From Planctomycetaceae bacterium (GTDB lineage Bacteria > Planctomycetota > Planctomycetia > Pirellulales > UBA1268): a DNA stretch of 8,604 nt. The number at the start of each line of letters is the position of its first letter. Positions within the stretch are counted from its first letter, which is position 1. Made by a program: the position numbers and the translations under genes. This document shows, piece by piece, positions 1-5,584 of the stretch. The notes beneath the pieces were generated by a model. That model was not told the DNA's origin. It ran no database searches and saw only the letters and a list, made by a program, of their open reading frames with translations. The stretch spans positions 1 to 8,604 of the forward strand of contig SIAG01000166.1 of NCBI GenBank assembly GCA_009691925.1. Reading direction: 5' to 3'.

Positions 1-642
1 CGGAAGATCCGCGCGATCATCGAGCGCCGCTGCCGAGTGCCGTCCGAACGCCTCGTCGAGGTCCCCAACGCCATCGACGGCGCCTGGCTCGTCGCCGACC
101 GGCCAGCGCCGACGGCGAAGCGGCGCTTCCTCTTCATCGGCCGGCACGAACGCCGCAAGGGGGTGCCGGAGCTCCTCGAGGCGATCGACCCGCTGCGAGC
201 CCCGGGCGTCGAGTTTCACTTCGTCGGCCCGATCCCCGAACCGCTCCGGCTCAAGCGTGACGACGTCGTCTACCACGGCACCGTCACCGACACCGCCACG
301 CTCCAGGGGATCCTCGATTCGAGCGACGTCCTCCTCTGCCCGAGCTTCGCCGAGGGGATGCCGACGGTCGTCCTCGAAGCGATGGCCCGCGGCGTGGCCG
401 TGATTGCCACCGATGTCGGCGCGACGGCGGAATGGGTCGGCGCCGACAACGGCGTTCTCCTCCCCCGCCCCGATGTCGGCGATCTGCGGGCCGCCATCGA
501 GCGCTTCATCGCCATGCCCGCCGCCGAGCTCCACCGGCTGCAATCGGCGTCGATTGCCAAGGCCAGGGAATGCACCTGGGATCTGGTCACGGCGAAGACC
601 ATCGCCGCGATCCAGTCTCGCCGCGATGAAGTCTCACCATAA
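1..642 (+). CDS. GT4-type glycosyltransferase, C-terminal part (5' end outside window)
   Basis: This is the C-terminal nucleotide-sugar-binding half of a GT-B fold glycosyltransferase, probably family GT4. Such enzymes transfer a sugar from an activated donor to a glycan, lipid or polysaccharide precursor at the cytoplasmic face of the membrane. The frame is open from base 1 and gives 213 residues before TAA, so the gene starts upstream of the window; the GTG at 37 is internal. Visible GT4 hallmarks are a 'VPNAID' strand at the domain junction (about residues 21-26), 'FIGRHERRKGVPELLEAI' (about 45-62, the donor-site loop with the RxxRKG element), and the E-x7-E motif in 'EGMPTVVLE' (about 118-126), followed by 'ARGVAVIATDVGATAEWV'. 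It is the only plus-strand gene and converges on the rhomboid gene, with 37 bp between the stops. Donor and acceptor cannot be told from this fragment. The family call is firm; the role is not. Confidence 0.88.
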   Translation, partial: RKIRAIIERRCRVPSERLVEVPNAIDGAWLVADRPAPTAKRRFLFIGRHERRKGVPELLEAIDPLRAPGVEFHFVGPIPEPLRLKRDDVVYHGTVTDTATLQGILDSSDVLLCPSFAEGMPTVVLEAMARGVAVIATDVGATAEWVGADNGVLLPRPDVGDLRAAIERFIAMPAAELHRLQSASIAKARECTWDLVTAKTIAAIQSRRDEVSP

Positions 643-679
643 TCCAGCCTGCCCCGATCCAGCCCAACGCTCGCGGCTC

Positions 680-1459
680 TCACCCGATCCGGCGGCGGAG
701 AATGACGAGCGGATCGGCTTCGTCGCGGGCCCACTTCGCGCTCATCGGCTTGGCGAGGACGATCCCGGCAAGGAAGCCGGCGACGTGGGCCGAATAGGCC
801 ACGCCCCCGCCGCCGCCACCGGAATCGAACAGGCCGCTGACGACCTGGAAGAGGAACCAGATCCCCACGGCCACGTAGCCCGGAACGTCGATCATCATTC
901 GCAGCAGGATCACGCTCACGCGCCTATGCGGATGGAGAACGAGGTAGGCCCCGAGCACCCCCGAGATCGCCCCCGACGCCCCGAGGCAGGGGGTGAGGGC
1001 CGCCTCGCCCGTGGCGTTGGTGGCCACGAAGGCCAACGACGCGATGATCCCGGTGGCGAGGTAGAAGAGCGTGTAGCGGAGATGCCCCATGCAGTCTTCG
1101 ACGTTGTCGCCGAAGAGCCACAAAAACCACATATTTCCGAGGAGGTGCATGACGCTGCCGTGCATGAAGATGGCGGTGAGGAGCGTCAGCCAGACCGGGA
1201 TCGGCGTCAGCCTCAAGCCCGGCACCGCCACGGAGAGCTGTTGCCCCTGAACCGCGATCTCGCGGACGCTCGGCTCGGTGACGATGTCACGGCCGGAGAT
1301 GATCTCGGCCGGCACCTGGCAGAAGGCGAGCGTGACGTCGTCGTTCTCCCCCATCCCCTGGAGGACGACGAACACAAACACGTTGAGAACGATCAGCGCG
1401 ATCGTGACCAGCGGAAAGAGCGTCCGATCGGAGTTGTCGTCGGCGACGGGGAAGACCAT
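680..1459 (-). CDS. Rhomboid family intramembrane serine protease
   Basis: 259-residue integral membrane protein of the rhomboid family (MEROPS S54), which cleaves transmembrane substrates within the bilayer. The Ser-His dyad is visible: Ser162 in 'GASGAISG' at the start of TM4 and His225 in 'AYSAHVAGF' in TM6. The conserved 'HGSVMHLLGNM' (H100, H105, N109) supplies the oxyanion-side residues at TM2. Six hydrophobic segments lie at about 14-34, 90-117, 127-147, 157-176, 193-211 and 218-236. A loop of roughly 55 residues between TM1 and TM2 is longer than in compact bacterial rhomboids. Six consecutive glycines (214-219) precede TM6. There is no extra N- or C-terminal domain; the tail is basic (LRRRIG). 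The ATG start is supported by GGAG 7 nt upstream. It is separated from the upstream epimerase gene by a hairpin-rich 164-bp spacer, so it is probably transcribed separately. The substrate cannot be inferred. Confidence 0.93.
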   Translation of the reverse strand: MVFPVADDNSDRTLFPLVTIALIVLNVFVFVVLQGMGENDDVTLAFCQVPAEIISGRDIVTEPSVREIAVQGQQLSVAVPGLRLTPIPVWLTLLTAIFMHGSVMHLLGNMWFLWLFGDNVEDCMGHLRYTLFYLATGIIASLAFVATNATGEAALTPCLGASGAISGVLGAYLVLHPHRRVSVILLRMMIDVPGYVAVGIWFLFQVVSGLFDSGGGGGGVAYSAHVAGFLAGIVLAKPMSAKWARDEADPLVILRRRIG

Positions 1460-1485
1460 TCATGGGCTCCAGGTACAAGCTTTCC

Positions 1486-1516
1486 GTGGAAAAAGTCATC
1501 CATGACCTTTTTCCAC
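1486..1516. repeat. Inverted repeat 1 of the 1486-1608 hairpin cluster (A/T-tract stem)
   Basis: The arm at 1486-1499 (GTGGAAAAAGTCAT) pairs with 1502-1516 (ATGA-C-CTTTTTCCAC). This gives 14 base pairs with one bulged C at 1506 and a central CC, so the innermost pairs would open to form a loop. On the minus strand it lies 27-57 nt upstream of the rhomboid ATG, within the likely 5' UTR or promoter. It could act as an operator palindrome at the DNA level or as a leader hairpin in RNA. No T-run follows the stem on either strand, so a classic intrinsic terminator is not indicated. The structure is seen directly; the function is unknown. Confidence 0.6.
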
Positions 1517-1519
1517 TTA

Positions 1520-1549
1520 ACACCCAAAAAAACCAGGATTTTTGGGTGT
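1520..1549. repeat. Inverted repeat 2 of the hairpin cluster (perfect 11-bp stem)
   Basis: ACACCCAAAAA (1520-1530) is perfectly complementary to TTTTTGGGTGT (1539-1549) around the 8-nt loop AACCAGGA. The G/C pairs are at the base of the stem and the A/T pairs next to the loop, the reverse of what helps an intrinsic terminator, and no T-tract follows on either strand. On the minus strand it lies between the epimerase stop and the rhomboid start. It may be a regulatory palindrome, an RNA-stabilising hairpin or a dispersed palindromic repeat unit. Confidence 0.65.
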
Positions 1550-1554
1550 GTCGG

Positions 1555-1573
1555 CCGCCGCATCCTGCGGCGG
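1555..1573. repeat. Inverted repeat 3 of the hairpin cluster (GC stem, 3-nt loop)
   Basis: CCGCCGCA (1555-1562) pairs perfectly with TGCGGCGG (1566-1573) around the loop TCC. It is a very stable 8-bp GC-rich hairpin about 50 nt past the epimerase stop in the minus-strand transcript. No T-run follows directly, so it is at best a non-canonical terminator or a 3'-end protecting hairpin. Confidence 0.6.
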
Positions 1574-1589
1574 AGACTTCATCCACAGC

Positions 1590-1608
1590 CCGCTCGGCGA
1601 ACGAGCGG
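1590..1608 (-). terminator. Inverted repeat 4: hairpin just past the epimerase stop, possible terminator or 3'-end structure
   Basis: CCGCTCG (1590-1596) pairs with CGAGCGG (1602-1608) around a 5-nt loop, which reads TTCGC on the minus strand. In that orientation the stem begins 15 nt after the epimerase TGA, where a terminator would be expected, and hairpin 3 follows 16 nt later. There is no U-tract, so assignment as an intrinsic terminator is weak. Two GC hairpins in a row could also serve as a 3'-end block against exonucleases. Confidence 0.4.
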
Positions 1609-1623
1609 CGGCAGTCCCGATCC

Positions 1624-2817
1624 TCACTTTGTAAACCGGTGAATCATCCGGTGGCGGTAGGTCTGGCCGGGATCGAGTCTGGTGCTCGGCCAATCGGCAT
1701 GGTGGATCGAGTCGGGGTATTTCTGCGTTTCCAGACAGATGCCGCCATGCTTGCCGTAGACCGTGCCCCCCTTGCCGGTGAGCGTGCCGTCGAGGTAGTT
1801 GCCGGTGTAGACCTGAACGCCGGGCTGATCGGTGAGGATCTCCATCTGCCGGCCGCTGGCAGGGTCCCTGAGGACGGCCGCCGTCCGAAACGTCCCATCG
1901 GGCTTCCAGCCACGGAGCACGTAGTTGTGGTCGACGCCGCCTGGATTCGTACCATCGGCGTTGGCGGGAAGGGCGTCGATCGCGGCGGCAAGCGTGCCGG
2001 CCGGCTTGCGCTCGAGGCGGAAGTCGAACGGCGTCCCCTCCACCTTGGAAAGCTCACCGGTGGGGATGCCGCCCTCGTCGACCGGAAGGTAAGCATCGGC
2101 GTTGACGGTGAGCTGCTGCGGGCCGACGTGGCCCGACGACTGGCCGGCCATGTTCCAGTAGGAATGATGGACCATGTTGACGATCGTCGCAGCATCGGTC
2201 GTGGCCGACATATCGACGATCAGTTCGCCGGCGGGGTTGAGCGTGTAGACGACCTTCGCCGAGAGCTTCCCGGGATAGCCCTCCTCACCGTCGGGCGAGA
2301 CGGTCGTGAGCTCGAGCGACGGGCTGTTGCCGGCGAGATGTGGGACGGCCTTCCAGAGATGCTTGTCGAAGCCGACCTGGCCGCCGTGGAGGTGGTTGGC
2401 ACCGTTGTTGGTGGCCAGTGAATACGCCTTGCCGTCGAGCTCGAAGGCCCCCTTGGCGATCCGGTTCGAGACCCGCCCGCAGGTGGCGCCGAAATACGGA
2501 TGCCCCTTGGCATAGGGCTCCACCGAATCGAAGCCGAGGACAACATCGACCGGCGTTTTGCCCGCTTCCTTGGCCGGGACGTGGAGCGATGTGAGGATGG
2601 CGCCATACTCGCTCACTGTGGCCTTCCAGCCACCGGGCACTTCGAGCGTCCAGAGGTTGACGGTGCGGCCGTCAGGGAGCGTCCCGAACGGGGTGGCGAC
2701 AGGCGCATGCATGGCGGTCGAACTTCCCTGAGCTGGTTGCGGATCGGCGCTGGAAGCGACTCCCCCGAGGAGCATCCCCACGATCCCGACGGCGGCAAAA
2801 GCGGCAAACCTCGACAT
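1624..2817 (-). CDS. galM: Secreted aldose 1-epimerase (galactose mutarotase)
   Basis: 397-residue precursor. Aldose 1-epimerase interconverts the alpha and beta anomers of aldohexoses such as galactose and glucose. The first 24 residues form a signal peptide with a hydrophobic core (about 4-20) and a plausible cleavage after SSA24, so the enzyme probably acts in the periplasm or outside the cell, unlike the cytoplasmic GalM of the Leloir pathway. Family landmarks compared with characterised GalM are 'GRVSNRI' (R119), 'NNGANHLHGG' (H143), 'VHHSYWNM' (H218), 'VDHNYV' (D296) and 'CLETQKYPDS' (E363, the catalytic base). Length without the signal (about 373) is near normal. The ATG at 2817 was chosen because it opens the signal peptide and follows AAGGAAAC closely; the frame extends upstream to 2907, but that stretch reads like non-coding sequence. 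The upstream gene is doxX (108-bp gap, same strand). Symbol by family; the preferred sugar is unknown. Confidence 0.93.
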   Translation of the reverse strand: MSRFAAFAAVGIVGMLLGGVASSADPQPAQGSSTAMHAPVATPFGTLPDGRTVNLWTLEVPGGWKATVSEYGAILTSLHVPAKEAGKTPVDVVLGFDSVEPYAKGHPYFGATCGRVSNRIAKGAFELDGKAYSLATNNGANHLHGGQVGFDKHLWKAVPHLAGNSPSLELTTVSPDGEEGYPGKLSAKVVYTLNPAGELIVDMSATTDAATIVNMVHHSYWNMAGQSSGHVGPQQLTVNADAYLPVDEGGIPTGELSKVEGTPFDFRLERKPAGTLAAAIDALPANADGTNPGGVDHNYVLRGWKPDGTFRTAAVLRDPASGRQMEILTDQPGVQVYTGNYLDGTLTGKGGTVYGKHGGICLETQKYPDSIHHADWPSTRLDPGQTYRHRMIHRFTK

Positions 2818-2925
2818 AATTTGTTTCCTTCCGACTGGCAAAGGAGGGACCACCCGGCGCGGACACCCCCACGGAGCAACGCATCGTACGGGATGGACGC
2901 CCGTCATGGCAGCGGGGCGGCCGAC

Positions 2926-3423
2926 TCACGCCTGGGGGGTCGGCTTTGCGGTCACCCGCGGCTTCGGGGCGGGGGCCCCGGCCTCGACCTCTGCCTGACG
3001 GCGGCTGATCCAGCCATCGACACTCCAACCCCCGCCGCCGAAGGCGATGAGGGAGATCAGCCCGCCGGCGATGGCAAGATTTTTGAGAAACTGGATCGTC
3101 TGCAATTGCCGCTGGAGCGGATCGACAAACTGCCAGAAGTCGTGGAAAAAATAGGTGGCGGCGACGATGAACACCAGCAAGAAGAAGGCCCCGATCCGCG
3201 TCCAGGCCCCGATCACCAGCGACAGGCCGCCGAGAAGGAGAAGGCCGATGGCGCCAAAGAGGGCAAAGGTGGGGTTTGGCACCCCTTCGGTCTTCATGTA
3301 TTCGACCGTCGCCCGGAACTGCGGGATCTTGTTCCCCACCGCACTGGCGATGAAAATCGTCGCCAGGCTGATGCGCGCCAAGAGCACCAAGAATCCCTGC
3401 ATCGCCGCTGCGAGTTGCTCCAT
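2926..3423 (-). CDS. DoxX family membrane protein
   Basis: 165-residue small membrane protein of the DoxX/DoxD-like family. Members are four-helix inner-membrane proteins, and several have been linked to quinone or sulfur redox chemistry or to oxidative-stress complexes; the role here is unknown. Hydrophobic segments lie at about 9-29, 52-72, 76-93 and 111-128. The first includes the family-like 'LARISLATIFIASAVGNK', with an N/K pair after TM1. A Gly4 stretch (129-132) is followed by a hydrophilic C-terminal tail rich in Ala, Pro and Lys, probably unstructured. Start ATG at 3423 was chosen over an in-frame ATG at 3468 because the extra 15 residues are polar and low-complexity; the preceding GAGAGAG is only a weak ribosome site, so the start is not certain. 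It lies 166 bp after aguA, beyond a putative terminator, and 108 bp before galM; co-transcription with galM is possible. Confidence 0.82.
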   Translation of the reverse strand: MEQLAAAMQGFLVLLARISLATIFIASAVGNKIPQFRATVEYMKTEGVPNPTFALFGAIGLLLLGGLSLVIGAWTRIGAFFLLVFIVAATYFFHDFWQFVDPLQRQLQTIQFLKNLAIAGGLISLIAFGGGGWSVDGWISRRQAEVEAGAPAPKPRVTAKPTPQA

Positions 3424-3527
3424 ACCGACACTCTCTCGCCGGGACTGCTGGCCATCCGGGGCCGCCACGGAGGCACCGGGGGTCGTCGAAAGGAGATGGT
3501 GGCTGGCCGGGGCCGACGGGGCAAGAG

Positions 3528-3563
3528 CAGATCAGCCGGGTAAAACAGGTCAACCGGGGAAAA
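3528..3563. repeat. Tandem pair of degenerate 18-bp direct repeats
   Basis: Two abutting 18-bp units, CAGATCAGCCGGGTAAAA (3528-3545) and CAGGTCAACCGGGGAAAA (3546-3563), agree at 15 of 18 positions. They lie between the aguA terminator hairpin and the doxX start. On the minus strand each reads TTTT(C/A)CCCGG(T/C)TGA(C/T)CTG, and the T-run of the second unit is also the T-run after the terminator stem. The next 18 bp toward doxX match at only about half the positions, so I do not count a third copy. The pair could be a regulator site for doxX or a simple local duplication. Confidence 0.55.
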
Positions 3564-3588
3564 CGGCGCCCTTCACGCCCGGGGCGCC
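3560..3588 (-). terminator. Putative intrinsic terminator of the glyA-aguB-aguA unit
   Basis: On the minus strand, GGCGCCC (3588-3582), a 10-nt loop and GGGCGCC (3571-3565) form a perfect 7-bp GC stem, followed by G and then TTTT (3563-3560). The stem starts 1 nt after the aguA stop codon. The T-run is short, which is usual for such a GC-rich genome. Position and shape together make this the most convincing terminator in the window. Confidence 0.55.
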
Positions 3589-3589
3589 C

Positions 3590-4645
3590 TCACGCCGGCT
3601 GGTCGCGGGTGATGCAGTGGAGCCCCCCCCGGCCCCGGACAACAACGTCGAGCGGCACCGGCTCGACGACCCGGCCGGGAAAACAGGCGGCGAGGGTATC
3701 GAGGGCCTGCCGGTCGGTCCGCTCGCGGAACACCGGCACCGCAATGAACCGATTGCCGACATAGTAATTCAGATGGCTCGCCGGCAGTTGCACGCCGCCG
3801 TAGGAAAAGCGCGGGGGGATGTCAATCGGGATCACCTCGATTCTTTTTCCTTTCGCATCGACGAGGGTCTCGAGGTGGGCGAGATTCTCGGCGAGCGGGA
3901 GGTGATTCGGATCGCCCTGGTCGGGCTGGCGGGCAGCGACCACGATCCCCGGCCTGACGAACCGGGCGAGCTGATCAATGTGGCCGTCGGTGTCATCACC
4001 GGCCAATTCGCCCCCCGTCCACAGGACACGCTCGACACACAGATTCCGCCGCAGGATCTCCTCGAGACGTTCCCGCGATACGCCGGGATTGCGCGAGTCG
4101 GTGACGACGCAGCGGGCGTTGACGAGGAGCGTCCCCGCGCCGTCGGTCTCGATCGCGCCCCCTTCGAGGACGAGCCCCGGGGCAAAGATCGTGCAGCCCT
4201 CTCGGGCGGCGATCGATCGGGCCACCCGGCCGTCGGCCTCCCACGGCGGATATTTCCCCCCCCAGGCGTTCCACTCCCACGTGACGGCGGCCGGGGGGAG
4301 ATCGGCCCCCGTGCCCGGGACGAGAAACACAGGCCCCGTGTCGCGGATCCAGGAGTCGTTGGTGGGGATGTCGACAAGCGTCACGCCGGGGGCCCCGCCA
4401 ACCATAGCGCTCGCCTCGTCGAGCACGCCCCCGGTGCCGATCACGCGCACCGGTTCATGGCGGGCAAGCGCCCGCACGATTCGGGAGTAGGCGCGGGTGA
4501 TATCGGCAAAAGGGCCGAGAAAGGTGGCCCGGCGATGGGGCCAGGCAATCCACGTCGCGGCATGCGGCTCCCACTCGGCCGGCAATCGGTAGCCGAGCGC
4601 CGCTGGAGTTTTTCCATCGGCCGCGTGGCCTAGGATGGCTGTCAT
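3590..4645 (-). CDS. aguA: Agmatine deiminase
   Basis: 351-residue member of the agmatine deiminase / bacterial PAD-like family (guanidine-modifying fold). It hydrolyses agmatine to N-carbamoylputrescine plus ammonia, in the cytoplasm. Visible family features are the N-terminal 'LPAEWEPHAATWIAWPH' (21-37), 'NDSWIRDTGPVFLV' (96-109, substrate-binding Asp102), 'EWNAWGGKYPPW' (124-135), 'LEGGAIETDG' (160-169), 'DGHIDQLARFV' (220-230, catalytic His222 and Asp224) and the C-terminal 'GGLHCITRDQP' with the nucleophile Cys344. All expected catalytic residues are present and the length is slightly below the usual 360-370. The start is ATG, 3 bp past the aguB stop, with only a weak G-rich ribosome site, so translation is probably coupled to aguB. 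Adjacency to N-carbamoylputrescine amidase strongly supports agmatine, rather than peptidyl-arginine, as the substrate. A terminator-like hairpin follows directly. Confidence 0.95.
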   Translation of the reverse strand: MTAILGHAADGKTPAALGYRLPAEWEPHAATWIAWPHRRATFLGPFADITRAYSRIVRALARHEPVRVIGTGGVLDEASAMVGGAPGVTLVDIPTNDSWIRDTGPVFLVPGTGADLPPAAVTWEWNAWGGKYPPWEADGRVARSIAAREGCTIFAPGLVLEGGAIETDGAGTLLVNARCVVTDSRNPGVSRERLEEILRRNLCVERVLWTGGELAGDDTDGHIDQLARFVRPGIVVAARQPDQGDPNHLPLAENLAHLETLVDAKGKRIEVIPIDIPPRFSYGGVQLPASHLNYYVGNRFIAVPVFRERTDRQALDTLAACFPGRVVEPVPLDVVVRGRGGLHCITRDQPA

Positions 4646-4648
4646 GGC

Positions 4649-5584
4649 TTACCGCCCCCAGCGGAGCGTCAGGTCGCCGTAGGCGTCGATCCGCCGGTCG
4701 CGGAAGAACGGCCAGCGGGTCCGCGACCACTCGATCCGCTCGAGGTCACACTCGACGACGACCGTCGCTGGCTCGTCATGCGAGAGCTTGATGATCTGCT
4801 CGCCGCTCGGCGCATAGACGACGCTCGCCCCCCAGAAGCACAAAGGCCCCTCATGGCCGCAGCGGTTGACGGCGACGACAAACACGCCGTTGGCAATTGC
4901 ATGGCTGCGGAGCATCGTGTCCCACGACTCGTACTGGGGGGCGTGGAGATTCTCCTCGCCATCGAGCCAGCCGATCGCGGTCGGATAGAAGATCGCCTGG
5001 GCGCCGGCCATCGCCGTCAGCCGGGCGGCTTCGGGATACCACTGATCCCAGCAGACAAGCGCCCCGACGGCCAGCTTCGACGTCGGAAAGCTCATAAAGC
5101 CGGTGTCGCCGGGGGTGAAATAAAACTTCTCGTAGTAGTGCGGGTCGTCGGGGATGTGCATCTTCCGGTAGAGCCCGGCCTGCGAGCCATCGGCATCGAA
5201 CGTCACGCATGTGTTGTGGAAGAGGCCGGGCGTGCGGCGCTCGAAGACGCTCGCCACAACAACGACGCCATGGGCCTTCGCAGCGGCGGCGACGCGCTCG
5301 GTGAGTGGCCCCGGCACGAACTCCGCCTCGGCGAACTTCTCATGCTCCTCCGCCTGGCAGGGATACTCCCCGGCGAACAGCTCCTGGAGGCAGACGACAT
5401 CGGCCCCGAGACTCGCCGCTTCGGCGATCCCCGCTAGGGCCTGCTGGATGTTTGCTTCCCGGTCGGGCTTGCAGGCCGACTGCACCAGCCCGATCCGCAC
5501 GACGCCCGCGGGGAGAGGATGGCCCGACGCGGCCGGTTGTTGGCCGCGCTGGCTGCCCCCCTGCCCCAGCGGCTTCCGGCTCAT
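4649..5584 (-). CDS. aguB: N-carbamoylputrescine amidase (nitrilase superfamily)
   Basis: 311-residue carbon-nitrogen hydrolase. It converts N-carbamoylputrescine to putrescine, CO2 and ammonia, the step after AguA. The Glu-Lys-Cys triad is clear: E68 in 'LQELFAGEYPC', K141 in 'YRKMHIPDDPHYYEKFYF' and C178 in 'VCWDQWYPEAARL'. The 'HIPDDPHYYEKFYFTPGD' and 'CWDQWYPE' signatures are typical of the AguB branch rather than of beta-ureidopropionase or generic nitrilases. The catalytic domain starts near residue 29; the first 27 or so residues are rich in Gln, Gly and Pro and are an unusual extension. The ATG at 5584 overlaps the glyA stop as ATGA, implying coupled translation. A GTG at 5500 would remove the extension but has no ribosome site, so the upstream ATG is preferred. 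Second gene of the glyA-aguB-aguA unit. Confidence 0.95.
   Translation of the reverse strand: MSRKPLGQGGSQRGQQPAASGHPLPAGVVRIGLVQSACKPDREANIQQALAGIAEAASLGADVVCLQELFAGEYPCQAEEHEKFAEAEFVPGPLTERVAAAAKAHGVVVVASVFERRTPGLFHNTCVTFDADGSQAGLYRKMHIPDDPHYYEKFYFTPGDTGFMSFPTSKLAVGALVCWDQWYPEAARLTAMAGAQAIFYPTAIGWLDGEENLHAPQYESWDTMLRSHAIANGVFVVAVNRCGHEGPLCFWGASVVYAPSGEQIIKLSHDEPATVVVECDLERIEWSRTRWPFFRDRRIDAYGDLTLRWGR

Noticed and set aside
643..679. Terminator between the convergent glycosyltransferase and rhomboid genes
   Set aside because: No compact stem-loop or T-run could be found in the 37-bp gap; the only complementary CCGATCC/GGATCGG arms are about 50 nt apart and reach into the rhomboid gene.
404..1642. 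412-codon plus-strand open frame across the rhomboid gene
   Set aside because: Antisense shadow in high-GC DNA. The product is Arg/Asp/His/Pro-rich without family motifs, while the opposite strand encodes a clear rhomboid with its catalytic dyad.
2888..2904. ACGGG / CCCGT inverted repeat between doxX and galM
   Set aside because: A 5-bp stem with a 7-nt loop and no T-run is expected by chance in such GC-rich sequence.
2672..3553. 293-codon minus-strand frame overlapping doxX and galM in another phase
   Set aside because: It overlaps two well-supported genes out of frame and has an atypical composition (Arg/Pro/Ala-rich), so it is a shadow.
2500..4633. Overlapping plus-strand open frames across doxX and aguA (2500-3543 and 3155-4633)
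   Set aside because: Both are mirror frames of doxX, galM and aguA, charged and repetitive, with no family features.
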